A stretch of 64,000 nucleotides of DNA from Dugong dugon (lineage: Eukaryota > Chordata > Mammalia > Sirenia > Dugongidae): assembly GCA_030035585.1 (NCBI GenBank), contig CM057482.1, forward strand, positions 47,969,501 to 48,033,500, given 5' to 3'. The notes below the pieces were generated by a model, which did no database searches, had not been told where the DNA came from, and was given only the letters and a program-made list of their open reading frames with translations. The translations under genes and the position numbers were made by a program. Shown here piece after piece: positions 46,497 to 57,865 of the stretch. How positions within the stretch are numbered: the first letter of the stretch is position 1; the number at the start of each line of letters is the position of its first letter.

Positions 46497-47423
46497 CAAG
46501 GGTAAATCAAAAAGTATTGCTACTAGGTTTCCAGTTCATACATGCAGGGGTTTGTTCCAAATAAAACATGTTTAAACATGGCTCTGCGATCAGTGGATGG
46601 CTGCAGACAAGTTCTCTCGGTAATTCATTTGTCTTAGTCTTGTTTGGGTGCCTTCAAAAAAGGATATTTTTTTGTTCCATGGAAAAAAGCGATTTTGAGG
46701 ATAGGGCTAATATCAAATTTTTAACAAAACCCAAGTGGACATCTTCCCAAATCATTGAAGCTTTGCAACAAATTTACGCGAATGCTGCCCCACATAAAAG
46801 AACAGTTTTTAGATGGATCAAACGTTTTAAGGAAGGTCAGGAAGACCTCAAAGATGAGCCAAGAGAGGGAAGACTGCTCAGAAGGTTATGGTGACTTTTT
46901 TCTGGGATTCCAAAGGGGTAATCTTGACAGATGCTCTCAAAGGACACAAGATAATCACTGGGGTTTATTGTGGAAAAGTTTTAAGAAAAATGAAAACTGC
47001 ATTGGTGAGAAAAAGGCCAGGAAAGTTGTGTCGAGGAATTTTTTCCATCATGACAATGTACCTGCTCATTCTTCGAGGGTAGCAAGGGCTGTCCTAAGAG
47101 CACTTCATTAGGAAACCTTACCCCATCCACCCTACAGCCCTGATCTTTCCCCTTCAGACTTCTTTTTGTTCTCAAAACTCAAAGAACATTTAAAAAGAAA
47201 ACAATCTGAGTCCTTTGGGGATGCCAAAACTGCCATTTTGGTGTGGTGTAAATCGAAGAGCACAGAATTCTTCAGGGAAGGATTAGAGAGATGGAAACAC
47301 CTCCTTCAGAAGTGTATTGACCTAGACGGAGGATGTGTTGAGAAACAACAGCTTCACATTTTGATATTTTTGTTTAATAAAGGTTTCTATGATTCTGTAG
47401 CAATACTTTTGGACTTACCCTTG
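46497..47423 (+). mobile_element. Mariner-family DNA transposon, internally deleted
   Basis: A 927-bp element has 27-bp terminal inverted repeats (46497-46523 and 47397-47423, 25 of 27 matching). It is flanked by the TA target duplication typical of Tc1/mariner (46495-46496 and 47424-47425). Full mariners are about 1.3 kb. The deletion removes the middle of the transposase. It lies in an old L1. The ends are better preserved than the coding region, so it could once have been mobilised in trans. Confidence 0.9.
46679..47350 (+). pseudogene. Mariner transposase remnant
   Basis: The probable start is ATG 46679 (MEKSDFEDRANIKFL), ignoring an upstream in-frame ATG at 46568. Residues 10-65 form the mariner helix-turn-helix region, including FRWIKRFKEGQEDLKDEPREGR. 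Near 46885 the sequence jumps to VTFFWDSKGVIL, skipping roughly 90 residues that include the first catalytic Asp. Later frames hold FFHHDNVPAHSS (second Asp) and the PYSPDLSPSDFFLF block (third Asp, DD34D layout, near 47130-47170). The C-terminal RWKHLLQKCIDLDGGCVEK follows. Two frameshifts and a stop at 47109 also break it. Confidence 0.88.
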
Positions 47424-48807
47424 TAATAAAAATAAAAGAAAAATGGCAGGGTGCCAAATAAGCCCAAGAGCTTGTTTTTTGCCCAAGAAATAAGAGCAAA
47501 CTAACTAAACCATAATGAACCTAATCAAGGAAAAAAGCAAGAAAGAATATAAAAAGAAAGAAAAATGTGGAAATGGGAAAATTCTCAGCTACAAAGGAAA
47601 TTTTTTAATGATTTTCTAAGAAAATATACATTACTGAAAGTAAAAACCAGAAGAGATAGAAATAGAAACAAAACCACTTGGATAGTAGAAATTTTAAAAG
47701 TTAAGAAAAAAAGTTACTTTCCAGAGAGCACAGAGCCCAGCTGGTTTTGTAGATGAAGTCTATCAACAACCCAAGTAGAGATACCGCCCATGCTCTTTAA
47801 ACTGTTAGGAATCATAAAGAAGGAAAGCCTTCAAATTACTTTTTGTTTTCTTTATTTTAAAATACTTTCAGATTTATGGAAGAGTTGAAAAGATAGTACA
47901 CAGCGCTCTCATATATCCTTCTAGCTTCCTTTAATGTTAACGTCTTAAAATACCAGAGTATATTTGTCAAAACTAAAAAGTTAACATTGGTACAAACTAT
48001 TAACTGAACTACAAACCTTATCTGGATTTCCCCTGGTTTTTTTTTTTTTTTTTCCCACTAATGTTCTTTTTCTGTTCCGGGATCCAATCCAACATACCAT
48101 GTTGCATTTAGCCAATTATTTTTATGAGGCAAAATATTATATACAGACAACATTTGACAAGACCTCCCAAAAGAAAAATATAGATAAATCTCACTCATGA
48201 ATATAGTTACAAAAGGTCTAGTTAATACAGTCATGCTGCAAAAGAAAAATACATCACAGAACTGGAGTTCAAGATGTGAGAATGTTCCATTTTAGGAAAT
48301 CTATTAATATAGTACAGAGTAGGTCAAAAGAGAAGGACTAAATTATATTTTCCATGGATATATAAAAGGCACTTAGTAAGTTCAACATAATTCATAATTT
48401 AATATCTTAATAAACTAGAAACAGGTACTCATTTAACATGATTTCACATACACATACACACATGCCGACATTTTGCTTAATGAAAAAGCAGGTGGAGTAT
48501 TTTTATTCAAATCAGGAAAAAGACAAGGATGCTTATAATTACCACAATTATTCAGCAATTGTGCTGGAATTACTACCCAATGTAATCAGACAAGAGAAAC
48601 AAAATGAATACAAATTGGGAAGGAAGTAAATTTCCATTATTTGCAGATGATACAATTGTATGCCTCTAAAACACACACATACACACACAGGTATCAACTA
48701 AAACACTATTATAAACAATAAGGGAACTTAGTAAGATGACTGGTGACAAACTTATGCAAAAAATCAATAGCTTTCTTGTTAGAAAACAATGTAAGAAAAC
48801 AAACAAA

Positions 48808-48957
48808 TCCGTAGCTGTCGAGTTGATTCCAACTCATAGCGACCGTATAGGAGAGAGTAGAACTGCCCCCATAGGGTTTCTAAGGAGCGGATGATGGATT
48901 CGAACTGCGATTTTTTGTTTAGCAGCCATAGCTATTAACCACTGCGTCACCAGGGCT
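48808..48957 (-). mobile_element. tRNA-Asn-headed SINE (type A)
   Basis: Antisense copy: the complement of the tail (gtcgagttgattccaactca), body and head (ttaaccactgcgtcacc). Inserted in old L1. Confidence 0.82.
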
Positions 48958-49388
48958 CCAAAGAGTGGTAAAAAACAAAACGAGAGTGTGAGAATGGTTG
49001 CACAACTTGAAGAACGTAATCAATGTCACTGAATTGTACATGGAGAAATGACTGAATTGGTGTATGTTTTGCTGTGTATATTCTCAACAACAACAACAAA
49101 ATAAAATTAAAAAAAAAACAAAGGATACTAAGGGACATAAGAGAAAACTAAAAAGTGGGAAAGCCTACGTTATTATTGGGTAGAAACACTCAACATTGTG
49201 AAGATGGCAATTTTCCCTAAATTAATGTGATCTCAATAAAAAATACTAACATGATCTCAACTACCCAAGCCAATGATAAATTCACATGAAACTAAGCATT
49301 TGATCATCTCTAAAAAAATTGTAAAAAGAGCTATTAGAGAGGGTCAGCCTTGCCCCATATTAAAATATAAAGCTCTAGTTTGATTCTG

Positions 49389-49733
49389 AAGTCCCTGGAT
49401 GGTGTAAGCGGTTAACACACTCGGCTGCTAACTAAAACACTGGATTTTTTTTTTTTCTTATCGTGTCCTTATTATTTATTTATTTTTATTGTACTTTAGA
49501 TTAAGGTTTACAGAACAAATAGTTTCTCATTAAACAATCAGTACACATATTGTTAACGCTGGAATTTTGAGTCCATCCAGAGACGTGTTGGAAGAAAGGC
49601 CTGGTGATCTACTTCTGACAAACCAGTCATTGAAACCCCTGTAGAGCAAGCACAGTTCTACTCTGACACATCTGGGGTCACCATGAATTGAAATCAACTC
49701 AAGGGCAACTGGTTTTTTTGTTTGGTTTTAATG
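49389..49733 (+). mobile_element. tRNA-Asn-headed SINE (type B), split by an L1 end
   Basis: The head is at 49391-49444 (gtccctggatggtgtaagcg, tcggctgctaac). The body and tail resume at 49555 (gagtccatccagagac to tcaactcaagggcaactgg). The gap is a 110-bp antisense young L1 3' end flanked by aacactgga (49436-49444) and aacgctgga (49555-49563). Confidence 0.85.
49445..49554 (-). mobile_element. Young L1 3' terminus inside a SINE
   Basis: Only the last 110 bases of the L1 3' UTR are present, in antisense with the complement of the poly(A) tail first (T14). The 9-bp flanking repeat shows it inserted into the SINE. Confidence 0.85.
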
Positions 49734-50340
49734 TGCAAATAGTCAAAAGACATCAGCGAAACCACGTAGTGAGTACAGAAACAGACCAAATGCATATGGG
49801 AATTTGGTACATGATAAAAACTGCATGTTAAATGAGTGGATAAAGGGGTAGATTATTCAAAAATGACATTGGGCCACTGGGGTAGCAATTTGAAAAATTA
49901 TTACTGGAAATCTTTATCTCATTCCATTTAACTAAAAACTTCTAGATGGTTGAAAGATTTCAACACACAAAAAGATTAAACTGCCAAAATACCAAAAGAA
50001 AACTTGGAGATAATAAATATATATCTACTCCTAGTGTGTTTTTGGAAGGCCTTTCTATAGAAGACATAAAATCCCAACATAATAAATGAGAGTTATGAAT
50101 CTGGCCACATAAAAATAATTTTGTTTAGGAAAAATTATTATAAACAGACACAAAAAATAAATGACATCAGGGACTGGGAGAGAGAATAGGGAGTTACTGC
50201 TTAAGCGGTGCTGAGTTTCTGTTTGGGGTGATGAAAATCCTCTGAAAACTGATAGTGGTGATGGTTACACAGCTTGGTGAATGTAATTAATGTCACTATA
50301 CTGTGCACTTAAAAAATAAATAAAATGACAATTTTTTTGT

Positions 50341-51145
50341 TATATCTATTTTGCCACAATCTGGGAGAAAATATTTTTCACCGATTAGCTAGAGAAAGGG
50401 ATGATTTCTGTAATAGGTAATGATCTGTTCAATAAGAAAAAAAAAAACAGAGAAATAAGGTTATTTTCATGTAAAAAGAAATACAAACGACTGCCCAACC
50501 TCAATCATAATTAAATAAACTTGATTTAATTTAAAAGTATGAAACTTTCACCTTTCAGATTGGCAAAGATAAAAAAAAATTGACTCTGCACACCATGTGA
50601 CGAAGTAGGACTCATTCATCAATGTGAAAGGTGTGATTGGTGCAACTTTTTGGAAGGGAAACGGCACTATCTACCTTTTGACCTCGGTGACCTAGGATTT
50701 TATCTTTCGGGATATTCACAGAGGTGTGCCAAGACAAACAGAGAAGGCGGTTCCCTGCAACAATGTTGTAACAGTCAAATGATCCAAGCAACCTAGATGG
50801 CCATCAGTTAGGAGACCAGTTAAGTAAATCATGGTACATCCAGACAATGGAATACAAAGCAGTGGTGAAGATGAATGAGGGACTATGACGACTTTTTTAT
50901 AAAGACCAAACAACAACAAAAATAACAAGTCAAAACTAAATAAGATATTGTTTACAGATTATTACATATGCAGTCAAATTATTTTTTATAAAGCAAGAGA
51001 GTACATAAGGACCCCTATGGTGTGGGGCATGGTCTGGTTTGGGGGTGGGTCCAACGGTCTAGATTTTATTACTGTGCTTAATACTACATACCCCTTATAC
51101 ATTCTATTGTATGTATCAAGTATTATGCAATAAATTTTTTTTAAG
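50341..51145 (+). mobile_element. Old L1 3' portion
   Basis: Continues the older L1 type 3' non-coding region (tttcagattggcaaagat and gacaatggaatacaaagcag blocks) and ends with an ataaattttttttaag run near 51145. Confidence 0.6.
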
Positions 51146-51164
51146 AAAGAAGTGGCTCTAGGGC

Positions 51165-51375
51165 GACAACATTGGTAGTGGTTACGCACAGACTCTGAAT
51201 TTAGAATTCTGGGTTGTCCTCAGCAGGCTGGTGGCCTTGGGCAAGTCATGTTCCCTTCTATGCCTTCATTTCCGTCTGTAAAATGGGCTGAATAATTGTA
51301 CCCACCTCACGGGATTGTTGAGAGGATTAAGAACAGATGTCCAAGCATACAGTAAGACTGCAGTAAGAGTTAGTC
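51165..51375 (+). mobile_element. MIR SINE remnant
   Basis: A nearly complete sense MIR: ttggtagtggttacgc, ggccttgggcaagtcatg, catttccgtctgtaaaatgg, attgttgagaggatta and the degraded end. Confidence 0.8.
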
Positions 51376-51583
51376 CTGATGGCTATAGAATGACCTGTAA
51401 ATGCATGGTTAAGTGAAAAAAGCAGGAGGCAGAAGCTGGTGTGTAGCACATGCCCATTCATGTAAAAGGTGAGGGAGGACCGTGCTTTGTGAACTTCTGA
51501 AATATTTACCCTACACAAATCTGGCAAGAGTGGCCACTATGGAGAGAGGGACTCAACTGGGAATTTAGACCTGCTTTCCATTG

Positions 51584-52369
51584 CCCTGGTGGCACAGTGG
51601 TTAAGAGTTCAGCTGCTAAAGGAGAATGAAGAAAACCAAAGACACAAGGAAAATATTAGCCCAAAAGACTAAAGGACCATGTAAACCAGAGATTCCACCA
51701 GCCTGAGATCAGAAGAACTAGATGGTAGCCGGTTACCACCAATGACCACCCTTACAGGGAACACAACAGAGAGTTCCAGATGAAGCAGGAGAAAAGTGTT
51801 GAGCAGAACTCAAATTCACATAAAAAGACCAGACTTAATGATCTGACTGAGACTGGAGGAGCCCACGAAACTATGGTCCCTGGACGCTCTGTTAACCCAG
51901 AACTGAAACCACTCCCGAAGCCCACTCTTCAGACAAAGATTAGACAGGACTATAAAACAAAAAATAACCATCATGAGGCGTGTGCTTCCTAGTTCAATCA
52001 GATACACAAGACCAAATGGGCAGCTCCCATCCGGAGGCAGAATGAGAAGGCAGGAAGGAACAGGAACTGGCTCAATGGACACAGGGAACCCGGGGTGGAA
52101 AGGAGGAGAGTGCTGTCACATTGTGGGGATTGCAACCAATGTCACAAAACAATATGTGTATAAATTTTTGTATGAGAAACTAACTTGAGTTGTAAACTTT
52201 CACCTAAAGCACAATTAAAAAAAAAAAAAGAGCTTGGCTGCTAACCAAAAGGTTGGCAGGTCGAATCTACCAGCCGTTCCTTGGAAACCCTGTAGGGGCA
52301 CTTCTTCTCTGTCCTATAGGGTTGCTATAAGTCGGAATCAACTCGACCGCAATGGATTTGGGTTTTTGG
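51584..52369 (+). mobile_element. tRNA-Asn-headed SINE (type A), split by an L1 3' end
   Basis: The SINE head begins gccctggtggcacagtgg. The copy is interrupted after gctgctaa at 51619 and resumes at 52228 with gagcttggctgctaaccaa, running to the tail near 52350. The whole unit has its own perfect 8-bp duplication, ttccattg (51576-51583 and 52370-52377). Confidence 0.9.
51620..52227 (+). mobile_element. 5'-truncated young L1 3' UTR inside a SINE
   Basis: About 600 bp of the same L1 3' UTR variant as at 13721 and 60700-61340, ending in an A12 tail. It is flanked by a 17-bp duplication of SINE sequence (51603-51619 and 52228-52244, 14 of 17 identical). Confidence 0.88.
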
Positions 52370-53708
52370 TTCCATTGTACAGTGTGACTTCTTCCCCTTA
52401 TGTATATGAATTACTTTTTTAATTAAAAAAAAAATTCTAGTGTTAAGTCAGTAATAAGCGGAAAGTTGCCCTGCTCTGACTGAGAGGAATTCCATAAGCC
52501 CCCAGCCTTTCTCTCTACCCACTGAGGCTTAAGCTCTCCATAATCATAGAGCTTGATGTCATGCCAGTTCTCAGTGGTGTTGACAGACCCCATCTCAAAA
52601 GTCCCTTTATTAGACCTTGTCCCTCGGTAAAGCTTGCAAATTGCTCGGATCTGAGCAGACAAAGCCATCGCTCATTCTCTGGATCTCTGAGGATCCTACA
52701 CAATAATGTAGGAATTGGGGAAAATTACCCGAGATAAAGCGTCCTTTAGAACATCAAAGTCCCCGGTTTCCAGGCTGCAGACTGCAGGTATGTGACAGGC
52801 CTGACAAGCCAGATGGACAGCAGAGATAAAGCAAAAAGTGAAATTCTCCAACCAGAGAGCCACAACTTTGGGCTTGGTGCTAGGGTTTCTGCAAAGGGGA
52901 TTAATGTTATCCTCGGAGGCGTGAGCACAGCATTTTGCTTTTACCTTCAAATCCAGGTAATAGGCAGCAATAAAAATCAGCGAAGGAAGCCGTTAAATCC
53001 TCTTGGAGCTGCAAAGCCTTTCTCCTGCTGGGTTGTTTAATTCTGAGCTGGGTCATCTCTCATGATGTGCATGTTATTGCCCATGATACAGCTAAACTCT
53101 TGTTTCTACCTTTACTCAGGATATAAGCATCTTTCTCTTCCCACCATCATCTCTGTGCTTTCAACAGCAGCCTCGCCTGCATTCTTGAAGCCTGGCTCTG
53201 GCAAATGTACCGCTTTCCTCAATGAACATGAATAACACACGTAAATGTCATAGCCAAGATGGAAGCTTGCACACCTTCCCAAAATATATACCCACACAGT
53301 CTGAAATTAGCAGCAGGCATTAGAAGTTTGAATATCCCTTAGAGGGAAGTGATGGTGTCTTACAACTCCCTAGAAGCTGCTTAGCACCCCTGCTTGACCT
53401 CTGACCTTGAGCTGCTCTTCTGAGAAGGAAATATTTTACCATATGATGAAAAAGAAATGTGAAATGGTTTATATTAGACTGTTGGGCAATTAGCTTTACT
53501 CTGCCTATGGCAGCATCAAGAGTTCTGTTCATGAAAACATTTTACCAGTTTTCACATTATTGTGTGGGATACTCAGAGATCCCTGAACGGAGACATGTTC
53601 TTTCCTTTACGTGGACTATGAGGCACTGACAAGAAAGAGGTTGGTGATATGGACAGACAGACTGAGGGTTTTGGCACCATGAAGACCATCTGAAATAAAG
53701 TGAGAAGT

Positions 53709-53776
53709 AAAAAAAAAAAAAAAAAAAAAGAAGAAGAAGTGTTTTTGGGTGGTTTTTTTTTTTTTTTTTTTTTTTT
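53709..53776. repeat. A21 and T24 runs facing each other
   Basis: An A run (53709-53729) is separated from a T run (53753-53776) by 23 bp, so the strand can fold into an A:T hairpin. It might mark two retroposed tails in opposite orientation. Confidence 0.85.
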
Positions 53777-53922
53777 GGTTTGTGTGTGTTTGCTGAATCC
53801 AAAGTAATCTTGATGTAAGTATAATCCATAAATGTCACTGACCCACCAAAGCCCTGGGACAGTATTTCCAAGGAAAGCAAAAAATAGTTCAAATCATTGC
53901 TGCACTCTGAGGCCACATCAGT

Positions 53923-53937
53923 GGGGGGGGGGGGGGG
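53923..53937 (+). repeat. G15 homopolymer
   Basis: An uninterrupted G run just left of an MLT1-type LTR fragment. Runs of this type are often misread. Confidence 0.95.
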
Positions 53938-53949
53938 TGGATCATAAAC

Positions 53950-54214
53950 CTAATCACTTCTGAGTCATAAAAAGAGCAGATTAGACACAGAGATTTGCAC
54001 ATATGGGGAGAGAAGGGGGACCCAGATGTCATGTGAGGACCTTCTATAAGCCAAGGAACCAAAGAACACCCAGAATTGCCTACAAGGAAGGAACTGACAC
54101 AGCTGAGACCCTGATTTGGACTTCTGGCCTCCAGAACTGGGAGAAAATACATTTCTGTTCTTTAAAGCCACCCCCTTGTGGTATTTCTGTTACAGCAGCA
54201 CTAGGAGACAGACA
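53950..54214 (+). mobile_element. MLT1/MaLR-type LTR, 3' half
   Basis: The right half of an LTR: ctataagccaaggaacc, ttggacttctggcctccag, gagaaaatacatttctg and ttacagcagcac...gacac. The 5' half is missing or unrecognisable. Confidence 0.78.
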
Positions 54215-55885
54215 CTCACTGTGACTAATTCTTCACCAGAACTGAATGACTTTTAACTGTTTTCAAACATGAAGCCCACCCTCAAAGAACAAAGATATGC
54301 CCCGCTGAGGAAAGTCAGAAGAATGTGTCAGCAGCCCTGAGCCATCTGGTTAAGCTTTAGCCAGGGCTGAATCACTGGAGTAAAATGCCATCTCCAGAAG
54401 AGCCCACTTTGAACAGGACACTGTTCACTGCTTGTGTGAGGCCTGTGTGTTCTCTAAGTATCGGCCCCAGGACCTCAGTAGACACTTGAAGGTACCGTGG
54501 TCCCCACTGTGGACAGCATGTTCCTCTGTCAGGTCTCTGGAATCTGATCTAGCAAAGGACCAAGTGGCCTTGGAATGTGGGAAGAGTGTTGTTAGTCCAC
54601 CTTACCTCAGTTGAGCCACACGTAGCTATTGCCCAAAGGTCGTCCCAAGGTCAAATGGAGTCACTTCAGAGGGGTTTCGTCTACTCACTGAGACTTATCT
54701 CCGAGGGGCCCAGGTCGCAGGTGCCTGATTTTGGCAGCTCAGAGGGGCCCTTGGGCAGCGCCAAGGGAAGCAGGGGAGGGGGGGTGCAGCGGGCACTGAG
54801 GAGGGTTCAGGAGCTGGCTTTGACCTTCTACTTCACAATCTTCTCAAGAAGCAGAAGCTCCAACTGAGTATTTCAGAAAGTCGGAAGGGCATCCGACATT
54901 ATAAGACTGCTCTACTTTTTGGTTATGTTCCGTTGAAGACTTTAATCTGAATAACTACTTATTTACCTGTGGTAACTCTCAACACAATGCATAAACAACA
55001 AAATGGCATATTTTTCAACTTAGGAGCCGTTTATGAAATAGCCTCACTCCGCCATAGTTTCTCTCTTCTCTTCACCTCCAAATCTCTTGGGTTTCAGAAA
55101 CTGACATTTCACAATGCTTAGCAACCTCTTCCTACATGGTTAAGGCATGTGCACATTTGGGATTTTAAACATATTTTAAAAATGAGAGGAGCATGTTTAC
55201 CCCGGGGCAGGGCAAGGGGCACCGGGCGGAAGGGAGCACATTAAGTTACAAGCCATGCTTCCTGAGTGATCACCATTATTATCTTTTCAACTAACCCATG
55301 TTTCATAGATTCTTTCTTACATAATAAGTATATTTTTCAAACTATAATAAAGGAGGAAAAGGAAACTTCTTCAATCACTCTAAATTAAAAGCTGTGGTGT
55401 ATTAAGAGTCTGCCACTCACAGTCACATGACCTCCAAGGCAGGTGCTGTTTCCCGCATCGCACAGGTGAGGAAAGTGAAGCTCCAGGTGGAACAGGCCAC
55501 ACAGCTGAAAAAGGACCGTGCTGGGGCTGGGCTCTGTGCTGGCCGTCCCAGCGCTGGGGCGCTTGCTATTCGGCTGCACTCGCTCTGGGTGAACCACGTG
55601 TTGGAAAAACAGATTCACTGGTTTATATACAGTCAGGGACATAGTCCTGACTTTCTTTGTTTTTGTTTTTAGGCTCTTGTTGCTGGGGATTCAGAGAAAG
55701 TAAATAACCCTCTTAACAAATGTATGAAATGGAACAGAACTGTGAACCATACCTGGGACAAACCTTAGTAATTAAAAAAAGAAAAAAGTTTCTAAAACAT
55801 AAAAGGGTAAAGAATACATAGAAAAAAGCAATGGCGCGCTTCATTTCACTAGTTTGCTCTATTTTCTATTTCTGCACACTCTCTT
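54215..55885. other. Unique sequence with a G4 tract and a MIR remnant
   Basis: No gene is supported. A relaxed G-quadruplex pattern (runs of 3, 4, 7 and 3 G) lies at 54765-54793. Confidence 0.5.
55420..55560 (-). mobile_element. MIR SINE remnant
   Basis: MIR complement: aggcaggtgctgtttcccgc, caggtgaggaaagtgaagct, gccacacagctg and ggctgggctctg. Confidence 0.65.
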
Positions 55886-55893
55886 ACATATAC

Positions 55894-56099
55894 CTGTCCC
55901 TGGGTGGGGCAAACGGTTAACACTTTTGGCTGCTAACCAAAAGGTTAGAGGTTAGAATCCAACCAGAGGCACCTTGAGGAAAGGCCTGGCGATCTACTTC
56001 TGAAAAATCAGCCACTGAAAGCTCTATGGAGCACAGTTCTACTCTGACACACAGGGAGTCGTCATGAGTTGGAATCCACTTGACAGCAACTGGCATGTC
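55894..56099 (+). mobile_element. tRNA-Asn-headed SINE (type B)
   Basis: Sense copy: tgtccctgggtggggcaaac, ggctgctaaccaaaaggtta, gcgatctacttctgaaaaat and the shared tail. Flanking acatatac and acatatat form a short duplication. Confidence 0.87.
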
Positions 56100-56888
56100 A
56101 CATATATGACATACACGTACATCATGGTGTTCACAATGGGTATGTAATTTGACTATCTTCTCTTTCCAAAATGCTCTCTCACAAATATTTCCCCATTTCT
56201 AGCATTGACATAATTTTAAATTGCTGAAGGTCATTCTATCAGTTTGACCTATTGACATTTATGTTATTTTTAGCTTTTCTACTCTTATATGACACTATAA
56301 TATACTCGTACAATAAATTTCCTCAGTTATCTTAGGATAAATTCTCAAGGGGGGTTATTAGTCAAACAGTGTGGAACATTCTATGGTTCCTGATACATAT
56401 CATCACATTTCCTTCTAAAATTACAGGATGAATTTACAGTGTCCCCACCAGTAGGGCCTGCAGGTGGTACCAGTTCTATCACAGCCTTGCCAACCCAAGT
56501 GGGCCAATCTTCCAAATAATATTAACTGATCTGCATGATCACAAGCTATTCAAAATGCTTGTAAAATGATTAAAGTGGAAAACAATAAAAAATCAAAAGA
56601 AATATAAAGCTGCATGCAGATATGTTTCCAGTTGTAGAATTACACAGCTCAGAAAGACCTGGGGAGCAAGGGAAGGGAAAAGAAGAGACACTTCACTCTT
56701 GTTCTTTGCTTAACACATGAAAAGTCTGGTGCTCAATTACCCAAAGTCACCGACCAGGTCAGTAACAAAACAGGATGGATAAACTGACTAAGACCTGCCG
56801 AGGCTGTCTCCTTAATGAGAAGCCGAGAGCACACAGGAGGCTCAACCCTTTTTTCCTTCTCAGGCAAAAGCCTGGGAGTGAGTCTGCC
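56100..56888. other. Old L1-like or unique AT-rich sequence
   Basis: Parts (about 56160-56470) resemble an old L1 3' region in antisense, but I cannot assign it firmly. No gene is seen. Confidence 0.35.
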
Positions 56889-57096
56889 TCTGGAGTCCCT
56901 GGGTGGTACAAACAGTTAATGCTCTAGGCTGCCAACTGAAAGGTTGGAGGTTTGAGTCCACCCAAAGGCACCTTGGAAGAAAGGCCTGGTGATCTACTTC
57001 CAAAAAACCCACCATTGAAAACCCTATGGAGCATAGTTCTACCCTGACACACGTGGGATTACCATGAGTCAAAATGGACTGGACAGCAGCTGGTTT
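56889..57096 (+). mobile_element. tRNA-Asn-headed SINE (type B)
   Basis: Sense copy: ggagtccctgggtggtacaa, gctgccaactgaaaggttgg, tggtgatctacttcc and the tail tgagtcaaaatggactgg. Confidence 0.87.
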
Positions 57097-57189
57097 AACT
57101 GAAGTTTGCTGCTGCTATCCACCACGCTGAAGGGAAATCCGCACACAGTCATCTGGCGATACTCGAAGCAGAGTGTTAAGAGCATCTGC

Positions 57190-57865
57190 AGTGTAATGGA
57201 TCACTTTTGTGTGGCCATTCTAGCCATGGTCTTGTAAATCCCACCCAAGTGACTGAGCAGGACTGTGTGATAGGGTAATTGTGGCCCACCAAGGGGATTG
57301 GTCAGTTTTGCCATCCTGCTAGGCTTGAAATGAGCCACCCCAGAGGCAGTAAAGAAAAAATCCCACCACCACCAAGGAAGAACAGCCAAGACCCAGCACG
57401 TCCTTTGGACCCAGGATCCCTGTGCTGAGAAGCTCCTGGAAGCAGAAGACTGAGAGAGAGAGAGAGCTGTAACCCGGAAGACGGTGAGAAACAGTGGCAG
57501 GAGAGACCCGGCAGGAGAGATCGGGGAGCAGAGACCTGGCAGCAGGAGATGGTGCAGTGGACTTCTGGCCCATGGAGTGAGAAAGTTGAGTGCCTTTGAG
57601 CAGAAGCCTAGGGCCAGGGAGAGGCGTGCCTGCGAGCACGGCTGGGAAGAGGCTGCCCTGATGGAAGAACTATCCTGAGTGTTCCTGAGCCTGCACTGTA
57701 ACTGTTACTTCCCTTAAAAAAACCCCATAATCATGAGTTATGTCTGTGAGTTCTGTGTGGCCATTTCAATGGATTATTGAACCCAGTAGAGAAGAAGAGA
57801 GTGCTGTGGGAGGGATGTTGGTGTCAGAGTTGGTAAAGATGGCAGAGAGAGGAGGCATGTCTGAC
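57190..57865 (+). mobile_element. Putative retroviral-type LTR, family unassigned
   Basis: Starts near tgtaatggatcactt. It has an aacccggaagacgg to tgagaaag GC-rich middle and a cttcccttaaaaaaacccc block near 57710 resembling an LTR polyadenylation region, followed by a catgagttatg...ttattgaaccc end. The layout suggests an ERV LTR with a short R/U5, but the borders and target duplication are unclear. Confidence 0.45.

Larger units (their letters stand above)
46300..50340 (+). mobile_element. Old L1 ORF2 pieces, interrupted
   Basis: L1 ORF2 blocks are visible at 46370-46490 (cagctaaagcaatactg) and 47430-47790. They reappear from 48120 to 48800, where the reverse transcriptase GAATGATACA-type block reads atttgcagatgatacaat near 48640. 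The 3' part runs from 49140 to 50340. A segment at about 47830-48110 appears to be an antisense 3' portion of another old L1. The mariner, an antisense SINE and a split SINE interrupt it. No intact frame. Confidence 0.65.
52378..53950. other. Unique sequence with coding-like minus-strand frames and long homopolymers
   Basis: The frames at 52423-52668 and 52696-52950 on the minus strand have non-repetitive, balanced translations, but I recognise no domain. They lie in one region without splice-like boundaries, so a decayed gene fragment is possible but unproven. Long A, T and G homopolymers occur at 53709-53937. No repeat family is assigned. Confidence 0.4.

Noticed and set aside
46568..46894. 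Upstream ATG at 46568 as the transposase start
   Set aside because: The 37 codons before 46679 do not resemble mariner protein, and the usual N-terminus fits ATG 46679.
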